64,000 nt of DNA, from assembly GCF_009557615.1 (NCBI RefSeq), contig NZ_CP045652.1, forward strand, positions 2,418,001 through 2,482,000, given 5' to 3'. The translations under genes and the position numbers were made by a program. The number at the start of each line of letters is the position of its first letter. The stretch's first letter is position 1. Under the pieces are notes generated by a model. The model was not told the origin of the DNA, ran no database searches, and saw nothing but the letters and a program-made list of their open reading frames with translations. Source of the stretch: Sphingobacteruim zhuxiongii. Lineage in GTDB: Bacteria; Bacteroidota; Bacteroidia; Sphingobacteriales; Sphingobacteriaceae. Shown one piece after another: positions 16,532 to 25,768 of the stretch.

Positions 16532-16589
16532 ATGGATATACTTAAATATGCGATAGGTCAAATTTACTAATATTTTTAGTAATTGCAAA

Positions 16590-16868
16590 TTATCTTTTTC
16601 GTTTTGTCTCCTTAATTTTGATTATTTTATTGAAGTCGTACCGAATTACTGCACCAATTTGAATAAAAGGAATTTCTTTCCTATCTCTCCATTTTTGGAG
16701 AGTTCCATGCGTAACGCCAAATTTAGCGCACATTTCATCCCCATCAATTAAGACTGGCTCAGGTTCAACAAATTTTTCGAAACTATCTTTGACACCATCG
16801 TCAACCGCTTTTTTTATCATGTCTTGTAAATCAGATAGTTTAATCTGAACGAATATAACTTGTTCCAT
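16590..16868 (-). CDS. Excisionase-like helix-turn-helix protein
   Basis: 92 residues. N-terminal coiled segment (VQIKLSDLQDMIKKAVDDG) then a MerR/excisionase-type winged helix: DGDEMCAKFGVTHGTLQKWRDRKEIPFIQIGAVIRYDF. This is the usual small DNA-binding protein beside Bacteroidota integrases; such proteins direct excision or regulate the integrase. The start lies 1 base from the integrase stop, so both are on one transcript. Function is inferred from fold and position. Confidence 0.7.
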   Translation of the reverse strand: MEQVIFVQIKLSDLQDMIKKAVDDGVKDSFEKFVEPEPVLIDGDEMCAKFGVTHGTLQKWRDRKEIPFIQIGAVIRYDFNKIIKIKETKRKR

Positions 16869-16869
16869 A

Positions 16870-18093
16870 TTAATACTTATTGTTTATGACGTCAATTACT
16901 TGTGATTGCACTCTATCAATCTTGCTCCAATCTGGTGCTATATAGGTGTCTGTTATTCTATTTTCTTCGCTTACATGATTTAATGCTATTGCGACATCTT
17001 CTTTTGATATATTCAGATCGTTCCGAGCAATTGTCGCAAATGAGTGTCGTGCGTGAAGCATTGTTAATTCTTCGAGATTTAAGTCATTCATAAAAGAACG
17101 AAGGCCAACAGATAGAGTATTATTGAGTCGATCAATATTTTTGTACTTCATATCAATTCTTTGTATAATCTCTTTTGCAATTACTGGGATTTTAACGCTT
17201 ATGAAAGCGTCATCTTCGCGCTTCCCTTCTGTCTTGCTTCTATTGTAACCTATCCTTTCTGGACATTCTTTTAAACGATCCCAGTTATTAAATATGTCAA
17301 CCGCATTCATCCCGCACATGTAAAACGATAACATAAACATATCGCGAGCGAAACACCCTCTAACTGTTTTTGGAATGTGCTGTTTAATGGAAGCCATTTG
17401 TACTATTGTTAAATTCTTATGCTTCTTACGCTTCTTTGGCTGTATCTTATATGTAGAAAAGGGATTGTTCCTTATGACTATTTTACCTGTATCTTCGTCG
17501 TTAAATTCTCGTTTTGCTTCATTAAATAATGTTCTAAAAGCTGACATGTGATTGTTTAATCCCTTATCGTTTAAAAATGTCTCCTTTTTAATCACGCTTT
17601 GCCCCTGTTTCCGGGTGATTGTTTTTGGAAGACGTAAAAAGCCTTCATATTGCTTCAGGAATCTTGATGTTATCTTTGAGGTGTATAGTTGAGGGCCGTT
17701 GAAATCTGTTAACGCATTTACAACAGTGACGAATGGTTTCGCCGTTTTATCTCTACCTTGATTCTTCAATCTAGATATATGAAGCTTAGCAAATTCTATA
17801 AAATTCACTTCCTATTTATCACCGGTTAATTCCTTCAAAACATCATCGACGGAAAGCAATTCGATATCTTCAATTTCATCGATAGCTTTTCGATATTTCC
17901 TTAAGTCCGTTGCTAGAAAATCGACTATATAGTCTACGCTTATATCGTCTTCATTTATTACGTCGCGTTCTGTTACGAATCGCCGAGTCTTTATGTATCG
18001 AGAAACCCGTTTGTGAGTGAGACGATACACGACTCTCCAGGTGTCATTATTATACTTGTTTTTCTTTAAAATCTTAGGTGCAATCGTAGCCAT
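16870..18093 (-). pseudogene. Tyrosine integrase interrupted by an in-frame amber codon
   Basis: The first 93 codons encode the arm-DNA-binding domain (TWRVVYRLTHKRVSRYIKTR). A TAG (17812-17814) follows K of LTGDK, and the same frame continues E-V-N-F-I-E-F-A-K-L for 312 more codons with the SAM-like core-binding and catalytic domains. Catalytic landmarks include MFMLSFYMCGMNAVDIF, EGKREDDAFISVKIP, ARHSFATIA and LNHVSEENRITDTYIAPDW with the nucleophile Tyr. Without the TAG the protein would be about 406 residues, normal for Bacteroidota phage-type integrases. A GTG at 17808 could restart the catalytic part. Adjacent to tRNA-Ser, so it is the island's integrase. Confidence 0.8.
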
Positions 18094-18102
18094 TTATTAC
18101 CA

Positions 18103-18124
18103 ATTCATAAAACATTCATAAAAC
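18103..18124. repeat. Two tandem 11-bp repeats before the integrase
   Basis: ATTCATAAAAC occurs twice back to back, then ATT again, just upstream of the integrase start and between it and the tRNA. An 11-bp period puts both copies on one DNA face. Possible integrase arm-type sites or an operator for the integrase/excisionase operon. Confidence 0.5.
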
Positions 18125-18217
18125 ATTTACTTACAAACATACGTAAAAACTAAGCTTTTTAGTATTTTCCTAATATTTTTAGCTAGAGTCGTTACGCTGA
18201 AAACGCGATTTAAAGAT

Positions 18218-18254
18218 AAAAGGGGCTATTTTATGCAAATAGACCCCTTTTTTA
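18218..18254. terminator. Bidirectional terminator after tRNA-Ser
   Basis: AAAAGGGG plus CTATTT (18218-18231) pairs with AAATAG, a bulged A, and CCCCTTTT (18237-18251). It ends the tRNA transcript on the minus strand. Confidence 0.65.
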
Positions 18255-18259
18255 TTTCG

Positions 18260-18347
18260 CGGAGAGAGAGGGATTCGAACCCTCGATACAGTCATCCCGT
18301 ATACAGACTTTCCAGGTCTGCTCATTCGACCACTCTGACATCTCTCC
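18260..18347 (-). tRNA. tRNA-Ser (anticodon GGA)
   Basis: 88 bases. Acceptor stem GGAGAGA pairs with TCTCTCC, discriminator G, no encoded CCA. The anticodon arm reads CAGAC-CTGGAAA-GTCTG, giving anticodon GGA. A long variable arm (about TATACGGGATGACTGTA) and the T-arm GAGGGTTCGAATCCCTC mark a serine tRNA. Its 3' end faces the integrase 167 bases away, the usual attachment-site geometry for tyrosine-integrase elements. Confidence 0.93.
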
Positions 18348-18430
18348 TGAGATTGTGGCTGCAAATATATAATTTTTCGTAACTTCAGCAGCATTTTAAT
18401 TCAAAATAATTCAAAGGCCGCACAACATAT

Positions 18431-19504
18431 ATGAAGCGTATTTTATCAATTGATGGAGGTGGTATACGGGGTATTATCCCGGGCATGTTAGTCGTCTCCT
18501 TAGAAGAACGTATCCAAAGAATAACGAAAAAACCTGAGGCTCATATTGCTGACTACTTTGAATTCTTCGCTGGCACCAGTACCGGCGGTATATTAGTCGC
18601 TCTCCTACTCTGTCCGGATCCAGAAAATAATAATCGTCCAAAATATACGGCCAAGCAAGCTGTCGATATCTATTTGCAACATGGAACTGGCATATTTACG
18701 ACTAGTAGCTGGCGTCGCTTCCTTAATCAATTTGGATTATTGACCGAACTTTACGACGTCAATGTGCTGGAGAAAACCTTAAATGACTACTTCGGAGATT
18801 TAAAGCTCAGCCAACTCATTAAGCCCTGCCTGATGACCGCATACAACATCGAGCTGCGTAAGAACCATCTCTTTCGACAACAGAAGGCTATCTCACATGG
18901 ACTATCACGCGACTTTCTTCTTAAGGATGTATGCCGAGCTACTACTGCTGCGCCAACCTATTTCGCGGTAGCACAAATATTTTCCCTTGCTGGAACACGT
19001 TATCCACTTCTTGATGGTGGCGTATTTGCTCATAACCCTAGTATATGTGCTCTGATTGAAGTTTTAAAAACTTTCCAAACCTTCGACATTAGCGACGTAC
19101 ATATCCTTTCTCTAGGAACAGGATTAGCGAAAAACGCCTACAACTACGACGACTTTAAAAAGAAAAAAGCAATATCCATCGGACCCGCCCTTGTTGATAT
19201 TATGTCCAGTGGATCTTCCGAATCCAATGATTTCTTTCTACGACAATTATTCCGATCGGTACAGAAGTCAAGTAATTACATACGTTTAGAGCCTACAAAT
19301 CTTTCCTCCATTGAACCTTCACTAGATGCGGCCTCAGCAACGAATATCCAGAAATTGGTGTCTTTAGCAGACAAATTAATTAGCGACAACGAAGATCTCT
19401 TGGAAGCACTTGCCAAAGATTTAGTAGCCGACAAGCTGAAAACAGAAGAAAAGCTAGAAAAAGAAGGCTATTCTGTTTGGAAATTTCTACGAGACAAACT
19501 ATAA
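18431..19504 (+). CDS. Patatin-like phospholipase
   Basis: 357 residues. All patatin landmarks are present: the oxyanion loop DGGGIRG near residue 8, the nucleophile elbow GTSTGG (G-x-S-x-G), and the second dyad residue in LLDGGVFAHNP. The catalytic pair is thus Ser and Asp. Patatin enzymes cleave acyl chains from phospholipids. There is no signal peptide, so it acts in the cytoplasm or at the inner membrane face. No nucleotide cyclase or other defence gene is adjacent, so I do not call it a CBASS effector. A small exported-protein gene follows after 33 bases. Confidence 0.85.
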   Translation: MKRILSIDGGGIRGIIPGMLVVSLEERIQRITKKPEAHIADYFEFFAGTSTGGILVALLLCPDPENNNRPKYTAKQAVDIYLQHGTGIFTTSSWRRFLNQFGLLTELYDVNVLEKTLNDYFGDLKLSQLIKPCLMTAYNIELRKNHLFRQQKAISHGLSRDFLLKDVCRATTAAPTYFAVAQIFSLAGTRYPLLDGGVFAHNPSICALIEVLKTFQTFDISDVHILSLGTGLAKNAYNYDDFKKKKAISIGPALVDIMSSGSSESNDFFLRQLFRSVQKSSNYIRLEPTNLSSIEPSLDAASATNIQKLVSLADKLISDNEDLLEALAKDLVADKLKTEEKLEKEGYSVWKFLRDKL

Positions 19505-19537
19505 TTCACTAAATTTATCGAACATTATTATTGTCTT

Positions 19538-20137
19538 ATGAAATCTTATTTCCTACTCCCATTATTCTTAACTGGATTGACGCAGGTTGTTTATGCCCAA
19601 CAGGATTATTATATCAATAATACACAAGACACTATTTACGGTAGTATTTCCAAGAATTTCATGACTAGCGCCCTTAGCTTTAAGATGGGCGACGATTCCA
19701 AGTCTGTTAGATTAAGGCCTGAAGACTTTACATATGCGAAAGATAGCGAAAAGGGAATCACCTTTATCTCCGCATTTGATGAGTACGACCGAAATAAAAG
19801 AAAGCGCAGTATTTTTGCGTCCACTTCAAGCGGCCCAATCTACATTATCGAAAAGTCTTCCGCAGCGTATATGTCATCAAATCCCTCTGGAGGATCTTTA
19901 GTTCCTATGGCTAAGTCTGCAGAATACTGGATACATAAGAAAGGTTCCGATGTTGTTCTATTCTTCAATTCAATGGGTCCTTTTGGATCAGCAAAGGACA
20001 ACAGGATTTTGAAATTGAAAAACATGATCGATGATGAACCTGTAACACTAGCTTTGCTGGAAACCGATAAGAATAAAAAAATAACAGCAAAAGAGCTTTA
20101 TGAGCTTGTCGAAGACTACAATATCCGCAAACAATAG
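19538..20137 (+). CDS. Hypothetical exported protein, 199 aa
   Basis: A clear signal peptide (MKSYFLLPLFLTGLTQVVYA, cleaved before QQD) is followed by a beta-rich soluble domain containing YINNTQDTIYGSISKNFM and KSVRLRPEDFTYAKDSEKG, and ends with a charged helical tail. The N-T-x-D-T-I-x-G pattern is common in uncharacterised periplasmic Bacteroidota proteins. Function unknown. It follows the patatin gene closely, which may reflect co-transcription. Confidence 0.6.
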   Translation: MKSYFLLPLFLTGLTQVVYAQQDYYINNTQDTIYGSISKNFMTSALSFKMGDDSKSVRLRPEDFTYAKDSEKGITFISAFDEYDRNKRKRSIFASTSSGPIYIIEKSSAAYMSSNPSGGSLVPMAKSAEYWIHKKGSDVVLFFNSMGPFGSAKDNRILKLKNMIDDEPVTLALLETDKNKKITAKELYELVEDYNIRKQ

Positions 20138-20233
20138 CCTATTTTATTATTCCGATACCACTGCCATACTGGATTTGCAAGATTTTCACTATCTTTCAAA
20201 TGTTGAATTGATCATAAAAAGAGAAGACACAAC

Positions 20234-20602
20234 ATGGCAAAAACGATTGCATTAATCGCACATGATGGTAAAAAGGCAGAAATGGTTGCCTTTGTAAAAG
20301 ACCATCAAGAAGAACTATCCAAAGCCCATTTGGTAGCCACGGGAACGACAGGTTCCTATATCCAACAAACAGGTTTAGAAGTTGAGCTAAAGCTCAGCGG
20401 TCCCAAAGGTGGCGATGCGCAAATAGCAGCCATGGCAGCCGAGGGAAAAATAAACGGTATCATCTTCTTTCGAGACCCCTTAGGTAAACATCCACACGAA
20501 CCCGATATACAGATGCTAATGCGCATTTGCGATCTCTGGAACGTGCCGTTAGCCACAAACCCAGCAACAGGATCATTAATTATTAAAGGATTATTAGAAT
20601 AA
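20234..20602 (+). CDS. mgsA: Methylglyoxal synthase
   Basis: 122 residues, somewhat shorter than E. coli MgsA. Converts dihydroxyacetone phosphate to methylglyoxal and phosphate, a bypass of lower glycolysis. The phosphate-binding TGTTG, the catalytic GGDAQIAA segment (Asp is the general base), and the FFRDPLGKHPHEPDI block are all intact. The last segment PLATNPATGSLIIKG is also typical. Cytoplasmic. An OsmC-family gene starts 9 bases after the stop, so the two probably share a transcript. Confidence 0.93.
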   Translation: MAKTIALIAHDGKKAEMVAFVKDHQEELSKAHLVATGTTGSYIQQTGLEVELKLSGPKGGDAQIAAMAAEGKINGIIFFRDPLGKHPHEPDIQMLMRICDLWNVPLATNPATGSLIIKGLLE

Positions 20603-20611
20603 CAGCAAAAT

Positions 20612-21025
20612 ATGGCACAAGAAGTACAAGTTACTATAGAAGAAGAGAATTATACAACCAAAGTAGCCTATGGCGACCTATCCATTTTAGCCGATGAACC
20701 TTTAGACCTTGGCGGACAGAACAAGGGATTGACACCTACCCAACTCTTATTAGCATCTATTGGATCTTGCAAGGTGATTACCATGCGTATGTATGCCAAT
20801 CGTAAAAATTGGGAAGTCAAAAAAATAAATATTCAGCTGAGTAGTGAGGTGGTAAATAGCGACTTACAACAAACAACCTATATCCGTTGTCATATCTCTT
20901 TCGAGGGAAATCTAGCTGAAGATCAAATCAAAAGATTATATATAATTGCCGATAAATGTCCCATCCACAAGATGTTGCACAATCCAATTGTTATAGAAAG
21001 TAATGTAATTGATACAACAAAATAG
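20612..21025 (+). CDS. OsmC/Ohr family thiol peroxidase-like protein
   Basis: 137 residues, standard OsmC size. The two redox cysteines are visible in LASIGSCKVITMRMYA and ADKCPIHKML. Members reduce organic hydroperoxides with thiol cofactors. The position right after methylglyoxal synthase suggests a link with electrophile or carbonyl stress, but that is inference. Whether it is OsmC, Ohr or YhfA-like cannot be decided by eye. Confidence 0.85.
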   Translation: MAQEVQVTIEEENYTTKVAYGDLSILADEPLDLGGQNKGLTPTQLLLASIGSCKVITMRMYANRKNWEVKKINIQLSSEVVNSDLQQTTYIRCHISFEGNLAEDQIKRLYIIADKCPIHKMLHNPIVIESNVIDTTK

Positions 21026-21046
21026 GCGGAAAATTGTTGAAGATTG

Positions 21047-21054
21047 TATATTTG
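21047..21054 (+). promoter_or_regulatory. -7 box for coaA
   Basis: TATATTTG matches TAnnTTTG, 22 bases upstream of the coaA ATG. It lies inside the longer open frame that starts at 21044, which supports the internal start chosen for coaA. Confidence 0.5.
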
Positions 21055-21076
21055 CGCTCGAATTAAGAAGAACGTT

Positions 21077-22021
21077 ATGCCATTAATTAGCGAACATACC
21101 TTTACCAGTCCATTTCAAAACTTCACCCGTGAAGAGTGGAAAAGGTTAAATGGTCAGCTGAGTAATATGCTTGCTGAAGAAGATTTAGGTGCATTACACG
21201 CCCTGAATGAACCATTGACCATGGAAGAGATTGAAGATATCTATGTACCTTTAGCTCATCTCCTCGATGTACACATCAATGGCTTTCGGGAACTTCACAG
21301 GCAGAGTAATGACTTCTTCCGACGCAATAACAGTCAACTCCCTTTTATTATCGGTATTGCAGGTTCCGTAGCCGTTGGAAAGAGCACTACAGCCAGAGTG
21401 CTTCGCAAAGTCCTATCCTTGCTGCCAAATAAACCAAAAGTAGAACTAGTAACAACCGATGGATTCCTATACCCGAATAAGGAATTGATTCGTCGCGACA
21501 TCTTAAACAGAAAGGGGTTTCCAGAAAGCTATGACACCAAAGAATTATTACAATTCTTATCAGATGTAAAGTCTGGAAAATCATCCCTTACCGTGCCGAT
21601 CTACTCCCATTTGGAGTATGATGTGCTTCCGCAAGATAAAATAACCATTGCGCAACCAGATATCTTAATTGTCGAGGGGATTAATGTCCTACAAGTGAAT
21701 TCACGCAGAAATGGGGTCTTTGTATCGGATTTCTTCGATTATTCCATTTATGTGGATGCCGATGAAAAGAATATTGTCGATTGGTATATTGACCGATTCG
21801 AATCTTTACGTGCAACGGCCTTCCAAAACGAAAAATCTTATTTCCATCAATACGCAGATATGAGTGTAGAAGAGAGTACGGAAATGGCAACACGTATTTG
21901 GAACGAAATAAATAGACCTAACCTACATGAAAATATTCTCCCGACACGTTATCGCGCAGATCTTATCCTCAAAAAAGGATCACATCACTTTGTTAAACGC
22001 GTAAAAGTTAGGAAGATTTAA
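21077..22021 (+). CDS. coaA: Type I pantothenate kinase
   Basis: 314 residues from MPLISEHTFTSPF; an upstream in-frame ATG at 21044 is rejected because a -7 promoter box lies within that extension. Phosphorylates pantothenate, the first step of coenzyme A synthesis. The P-loop GIAGSVAVGKST (A-x4-G-K-S/T), the following TTDGFLYPN, and YSHLEYDV and IVEGINVLQ are the CoaA signatures. Full length. The gene ends in a 14-base tail-to-tail overlap with the MscS gene on the other strand. Confidence 0.93.
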   Translation: MPLISEHTFTSPFQNFTREEWKRLNGQLSNMLAEEDLGALHALNEPLTMEEIEDIYVPLAHLLDVHINGFRELHRQSNDFFRRNNSQLPFIIGIAGSVAVGKSTTARVLRKVLSLLPNKPKVELVTTDGFLYPNKELIRRDILNRKGFPESYDTKELLQFLSDVKSGKSSLTVPIYSHLEYDVLPQDKITIAQPDILIVEGINVLQVNSRRNGVFVSDFFDYSIYVDADEKNIVDWYIDRFESLRATAFQNEKSYFHQYADMSVEESTEMATRIWNEINRPNLHENILPTRYRADLILKKGSHHFVKRVKVRKI

Positions 22022-22889
22022 GGACGCTTCGCTCAAACTTAATCACTTCTTTCAAAATCTCATTCTCTAACTGCCGATGCATGCGGTTGCTATTGCTGAC
22101 AGCATGAAGATCTAATTTATAGCGAACAAAATCCTTCCCTAATTCAATAACCTTCAATTGAAAGTCCTCAGGTTTATCACTTAAGTTCGGGTGGGTCGTT
22201 AAACTATCTTTCAATGCCTGCTCTAATTCTTCGATATGAAGTGATGCCAACAAAGGCAACTCAAAACGAACCGTAAACAAAGTAGACTGGTGTGCCGAGA
22301 GGTTCATAAAGGTCGCTGTAAAGACCAAGTTATTTGGAACCATAATAATATCATCTTCCTCATCTTGCAAAACCAAGTTCGCAAAAGTAATATCTACAAT
22401 TCTACCCCGATGCTCCCCTACTTTAATCCGATCACCAACGGAAAGTTGCTCTGAAAACATCACGATTAAACCAGAAATCATGTTCGTAATATAATCGCGA
22501 AAAAGCACAGCTATTGCCATAGCAACAATGGTTAAGCCCGTAATAAAGTCTTTCGGATTGATTCCAAAGCTTACTAAAAGAGCAATTAAACCAAACACAA
22601 CATTTAATACGGCGGTCAGGCGGTTAACACCCAATACGAAGTTTCCACGTACCGCACGATGTTTATGCCTTGCATTATATAGTACAATCACAATAAAACG
22701 AACGAAGGATAGGAAAATACTTGGAATTAGGAACGTATATAAACCCCGCATTACTTGCTTTATATCCGCTTCACGGGATAACTCTGCTTTGAAATAATAG
22801 TCAGCAGCGAGCAAACCAATAACGAACAATACTTTTAAGAAAAATACGTACGGAAACTTTGGTTTGTTGTCTTCAGCTTTTGCAATCAT
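22008..22889 (-). CDS. MscS-family mechanosensitive ion channel
   Basis: 293 residues from MIAKAEDNKPKFPY. Three to four transmembrane segments come first, then the pore-lining TM3 and beta domain: ITGLTIVAMAIAVLFRDYITNMISGLIVMFSEQ (in two parts), LSVGDRIKVGEHRGRIVDITF and VMVPNNLVFT-type segment IIMVPNNLVFTATFMNLS. These match the small-conductance channel family that releases osmolytes on hypo-osmotic shock. The frame stays open to 22958, but the extension is non-hydrophobic and has no better start. It converges on coaA with overlapping 3' ends. Confidence 0.85.
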   Translation of the reverse strand: MIAKAEDNKPKFPYVFFLKVLFVIGLLAADYYFKAELSREADIKQVMRGLYTFLIPSIFLSFVRFIVIVLYNARHKHRAVRGNFVLGVNRLTAVLNVVFGLIALLVSFGINPKDFITGLTIVAMAIAVLFRDYITNMISGLIVMFSEQLSVGDRIKVGEHRGRIVDITFANLVLQDEEDDIIMVPNNLVFTATFMNLSAHQSTLFTVRFELPLLASLHIEELEQALKDSLTTHPNLSDKPEDFQLKVIELGKDFVRYKLDLHAVSNSNRMHRQLENEILKEVIKFERSVLKSS

Positions 22890-23075
22890 GCTGATGAAGA
22901 TATTAAATTTTATGTATTGCACAAAAAACATTCCCGGATACGGCTCTATTTCTCTCAAAATCAGCTACAAAATAACAGAATCGAGGATTCCCGGGGAAGC
23001 CTCGAATAATTTAGTTTTCATAATTTCTTAAAAAACAATTAACTTAGCTTCGCCTATGTTGGCAGCAAATAGTTT

Positions 23076-24032
23076 ATGATGGAAACAACATTTGATTTTG
23101 AAAAGCCTATCGCTGATTTACAAACTCAAATCGAAAAGGTAAAGCAAGTAGAAGAAAAAACCAAAGTAGATATGGGCGCGACTATCCGCGAACTGGAAGA
23201 AAAACTCGAACAAACTAAGCTTGAGGTATATAACAACATGACAGGCTGGCAAAAAGTCCAGATGTCAAGACATGCTGATCGTCCTCAAACTTTCGACTAT
23301 ATCGACCTTATCTGTGACGATTTTATTGAATTACATGGCGACCGTACGGTAAAAGATGACAAAGCAATCGTTGGTGGCTTTGCCTCTATCGGCGGGCAGC
23401 CCGTGATGGTAATCGGTCATCAGAAAGGTAAAAATACGAAAGAGCGTCAATTCCGTAACTTCGGTATGGCTAATCCTGAAGGCTATCGTAAAGCTTTACG
23501 CTTGATGAAAATGGCAGAGAAATTCAATAAACCTGTTGTTACATTAATCGACACCATGGGTGCTTATCCTGGACTAGAGGCGGAAGAACGCGGTCAAGGT
23601 GAAGCGATTGCTAGAAACCTTCTGGAAATGTCTGTGTTGAAAGTTCCTGTAATCTGTATTGTTATTGGTGAAGGTGCATCAGGTGGTGCGTTAGGTATTG
23701 GTATTGGCGATCGCGTATACATGCTTCAAAACACGTGGTACTCGGTTATCTCTCCAGAATCTTGTTCTTCGATCCTATGGAGAAGTTGGGATCACAAAGA
23801 ACGTGCTGCAGAAGCGTTAAAATTAACCGCTGAAGACATGTTGGGTAATGGATTAATCGATGGTATTATTGCAGAGCCATTGGGTGGTGCTCATCAAGAT
23901 CCGGAAACAACAGCAATCAATGTGAAAAATAGAATTCTAGAGGATTTAGCACTCTTAATTCCTAAAGATAAAGACGCACTCGTTGCAGAACGTATTGATA
24001 AGTTCAGCAAAATGGGCGTTGTTAACGAATAA
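23076..24032 (+). CDS. accA: Acetyl-CoA carboxylase carboxyltransferase subunit alpha
   Basis: 318 residues, full length. With AccD it transfers CO2 from carboxybiotin to acetyl-CoA, the committed step of fatty-acid synthesis. The N-terminal coiled region ([18 protein letters not shown]) is followed by carboxyltransferase signatures [44 protein letters not shown] text (here [18 protein letters not shown]), [13 protein letters not shown] and [15 protein letters not shown]. The start is either the first or second of two consecutive ATGs. Single gene with its own terminator. Confidence 0.95.
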   Translation: MMETTFDFEKPIADLQTQIEKVKQVEEKTKVDMGATIRELEEKLEQTKLEVYNNMTGWQKVQMSRHADRPQTFDYIDLICDDFIELHGDRTVKDDKAIVGGFASIGGQPVMVIGHQKGKNTKERQFRNFGMANPEGYRKALRLMKMAEKFNKPVVTLIDTMGAYPGLEAEERGQGEAIARNLLEMSVLKVPVICIVIGEGASGGALGIGIGDRVYMLQNTWYSVISPESCSSILWRSWDHKERAAEALKLTAEDMLGNGLIDGIIAEPLGGAHQDPETTAINVKNRILEDLALLIPKDKDALVAERIDKFSKMGVVNE

Positions 24033-24050
24033 TAACAATAAACATAGAGA

Positions 24051-24078
24051 AAGCGTCTGAAAGGACGCTTTTTTTTAT
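24051..24078 (+). terminator. Terminator of accA
   Basis: AAGCGTC (24051-24057) pairs with GACGCTT (24064-24070), followed by a T-run. Confidence 0.8.
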
Positions 24079-24125
24079 GATTTGAGTCTTGCGAGGATGC
24101 TTTACTAGATAAAAAGACACACTCG

Positions 24126-25463
24126 TCAGTTTCCTTTATAAGGAATCGGATCAACGAGCTTAAATACAAATTCCATTTTCTCCCCTTTCCGCTCGACTTC
24201 CAGTTTAATCAAGTCCCCATCTTTATGCTGAAGCTTAGACATCAGGTCTTTCAGTTTCATATTTTCGGTACGCTTGCCGTTAACACGAAGTAAAATATCA
24301 TCCTTCTGTATCCCAACATGCTCAGCAGGAGAGTTTTTCCGTACCCCAGCAACAACATAGACCGGCAACAGCTTAAATTCGTATTTTAATACTTGCGACT
24401 CCCAGGCAGTCACAGCACCATTTGGATTATCCCGATCCCGACTCCCAATACTGGTCGCAACCTCACGCTGCGTCCAAACTAAACCGTCATGCTTTATCTC
24501 CATCCCACTCATATTGAACTCAAAGGGTTTGCCATAGTTCCGATTCGGACGCAGGAAGATCTCATCTGCCTGATAGTTCAGAATCACATGGAAATGTCTA
24601 AGAACCTGATTGCCGACAGAGCCAATCCGACCTTCCGCCAAACGCGCAGCATGTACAGCATTCGTATCTGGATAGGATACCACCGGTTGCTTTATATGAA
24701 AACCCGCCCAGTCGAATCCCGAAATCCGATTCCGAAAACCAAAGATTTCCCCATTAAAACCTCTACCTATAAACTCATACACACTAGGATCCTGCACTTT
24801 AAAGTCCTTCAATACAAAAGGAAAGATGAGCATACCATCCGAATTCCCCATATCAATTAACATCTTCGCATGCTCTAAACGATGATCAGCAAGACGAATA
24901 TCCACTTCTGTATAAGGACGATCGCGCTCTAATACAATCGGCACACGTGTATATTTTCTGGTCAATTTCGTAGGGTAGTCGAACGGATCAAATAGCTCTA
25001 TTTTGCACTTCACATAATCGATCTTCAGCATAAACTCCTGTATAAATCGAGCCCCCAGAATACCATTTACCGGCATCCCAATATGACTGGAGATATCTAA
25101 CTCCTCCCCATCGATAACAAATACGTTGTGAGTAGAATCACGCAAGATAGCGCCAATTTCCAAATCATTAGCAACCGCCATAATGCCCTCTACCCCATCC
25201 TCAATACCTATACCCGAAAACTTCACCTTATGAACATTATCCAAAGGAACAGAATCGCGGGTACTCGCAAATAAAATCGTCTCCTTTACACCAGTATCCA
25301 ATAGAAATGATAACGAAACCCCATTCAACTTGACTGGAATTATTATCAAATTACCAACCAACTCAAAATCAAAAGATCGCTTCTTCGAAAGAAAAGAAAA
25401 ATCCGATTGCCCATGAGCCATAAAACTCATCAAGCACAACAAAAGAAGTGCAAGTATTTTCAT
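24126..25463 (-). CDS. Retropepsin-like aspartyl protease with PDZ domain
   Basis: 445 residues. Signal peptide (MKILALLLLCLMSFMAHG) then two pepsin-like half domains: VSLSFLLDTGVKETILF (Asp-Thr-Gly near residue 57) and HAKMLIDMGNSDGMLIF (second Asp near residue 208). A PDZ domain closes the protein (about 365-435: VYVVAGVRKNSPAEHVGIQ, DDILLRVNGKRTENMKL). This arrangement is common in exported Bacteroidota proteins; PDZ probably binds peptide C-termini or regulates cleavage. Periplasmic or surface. Substrate unknown. Confidence 0.8.
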   Translation of the reverse strand: MKILALLLLCLMSFMAHGQSDFSFLSKKRSFDFELVGNLIIIPVKLNGVSLSFLLDTGVKETILFASTRDSVPLDNVHKVKFSGIGIEDGVEGIMAVANDLEIGAILRDSTHNVFVIDGEELDISSHIGMPVNGILGARFIQEFMLKIDYVKCKIELFDPFDYPTKLTRKYTRVPIVLERDRPYTEVDIRLADHRLEHAKMLIDMGNSDGMLIFPFVLKDFKVQDPSVYEFIGRGFNGEIFGFRNRISGFDWAGFHIKQPVVSYPDTNAVHAARLAEGRIGSVGNQVLRHFHVILNYQADEIFLRPNRNYGKPFEFNMSGMEIKHDGLVWTQREVATSIGSRDRDNPNGAVTAWESQVLKYEFKLLPVYVVAGVRKNSPAEHVGIQKDDILLRVNGKRTENMKLKDLMSKLQHKDGDLIKLEVERKGEKMEFVFKLVDPIPYKGN

Positions 25464-25493
25464 ATAGATAGGCTTATAATACGAATATACGAT

Positions 25494-25528
25494 TTAGACA
25501 TTAGATTTTAGATGTTAGACGTCTAACC
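25494..25528 (+). repeat. Heptameric TTAGANN repeats (locus A)
   Basis: Four consecutive 7-base units TTAGACA, TTAGATT, TTAGATG, TTAGACG, then one unit in the opposite orientation (TCTAACC). Same family as the arrays at 27164, 37809 and 59973. Unlike those, it is not directly after a stop codon. Confidence 0.7.
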
Positions 25529-25768
25529 AACTATATGTCGAGCAGTTTCTAATATCCAAAAAATACGTTAGCTAATATTTTCGTCAGGTTCAATTGTATT
25601 CGTCCTATTTATCTAAGCATAAATGCTTTATTTCACCTCTTTTAAATCTAATGATGAATCAATAGGAAGGCATATCGCAAACCCTAATTCAGTTAAGTAT
25701 AAAATCCTTGACAACTGACTAGTCCTGAAAAATAGATACGGTTTTTCAGTGATTAAAAATACATAATT

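Noticed and set aside
18179..18394. 71-codon minus-strand frame
   Set aside because: It runs through tRNA-Ser; a shadow of the RNA gene.
18431..19504. Patatin gene as a CBASS effector
   Set aside because: No cyclase, ubiquitin-like or nucleotide-binding partner gene is adjacent.
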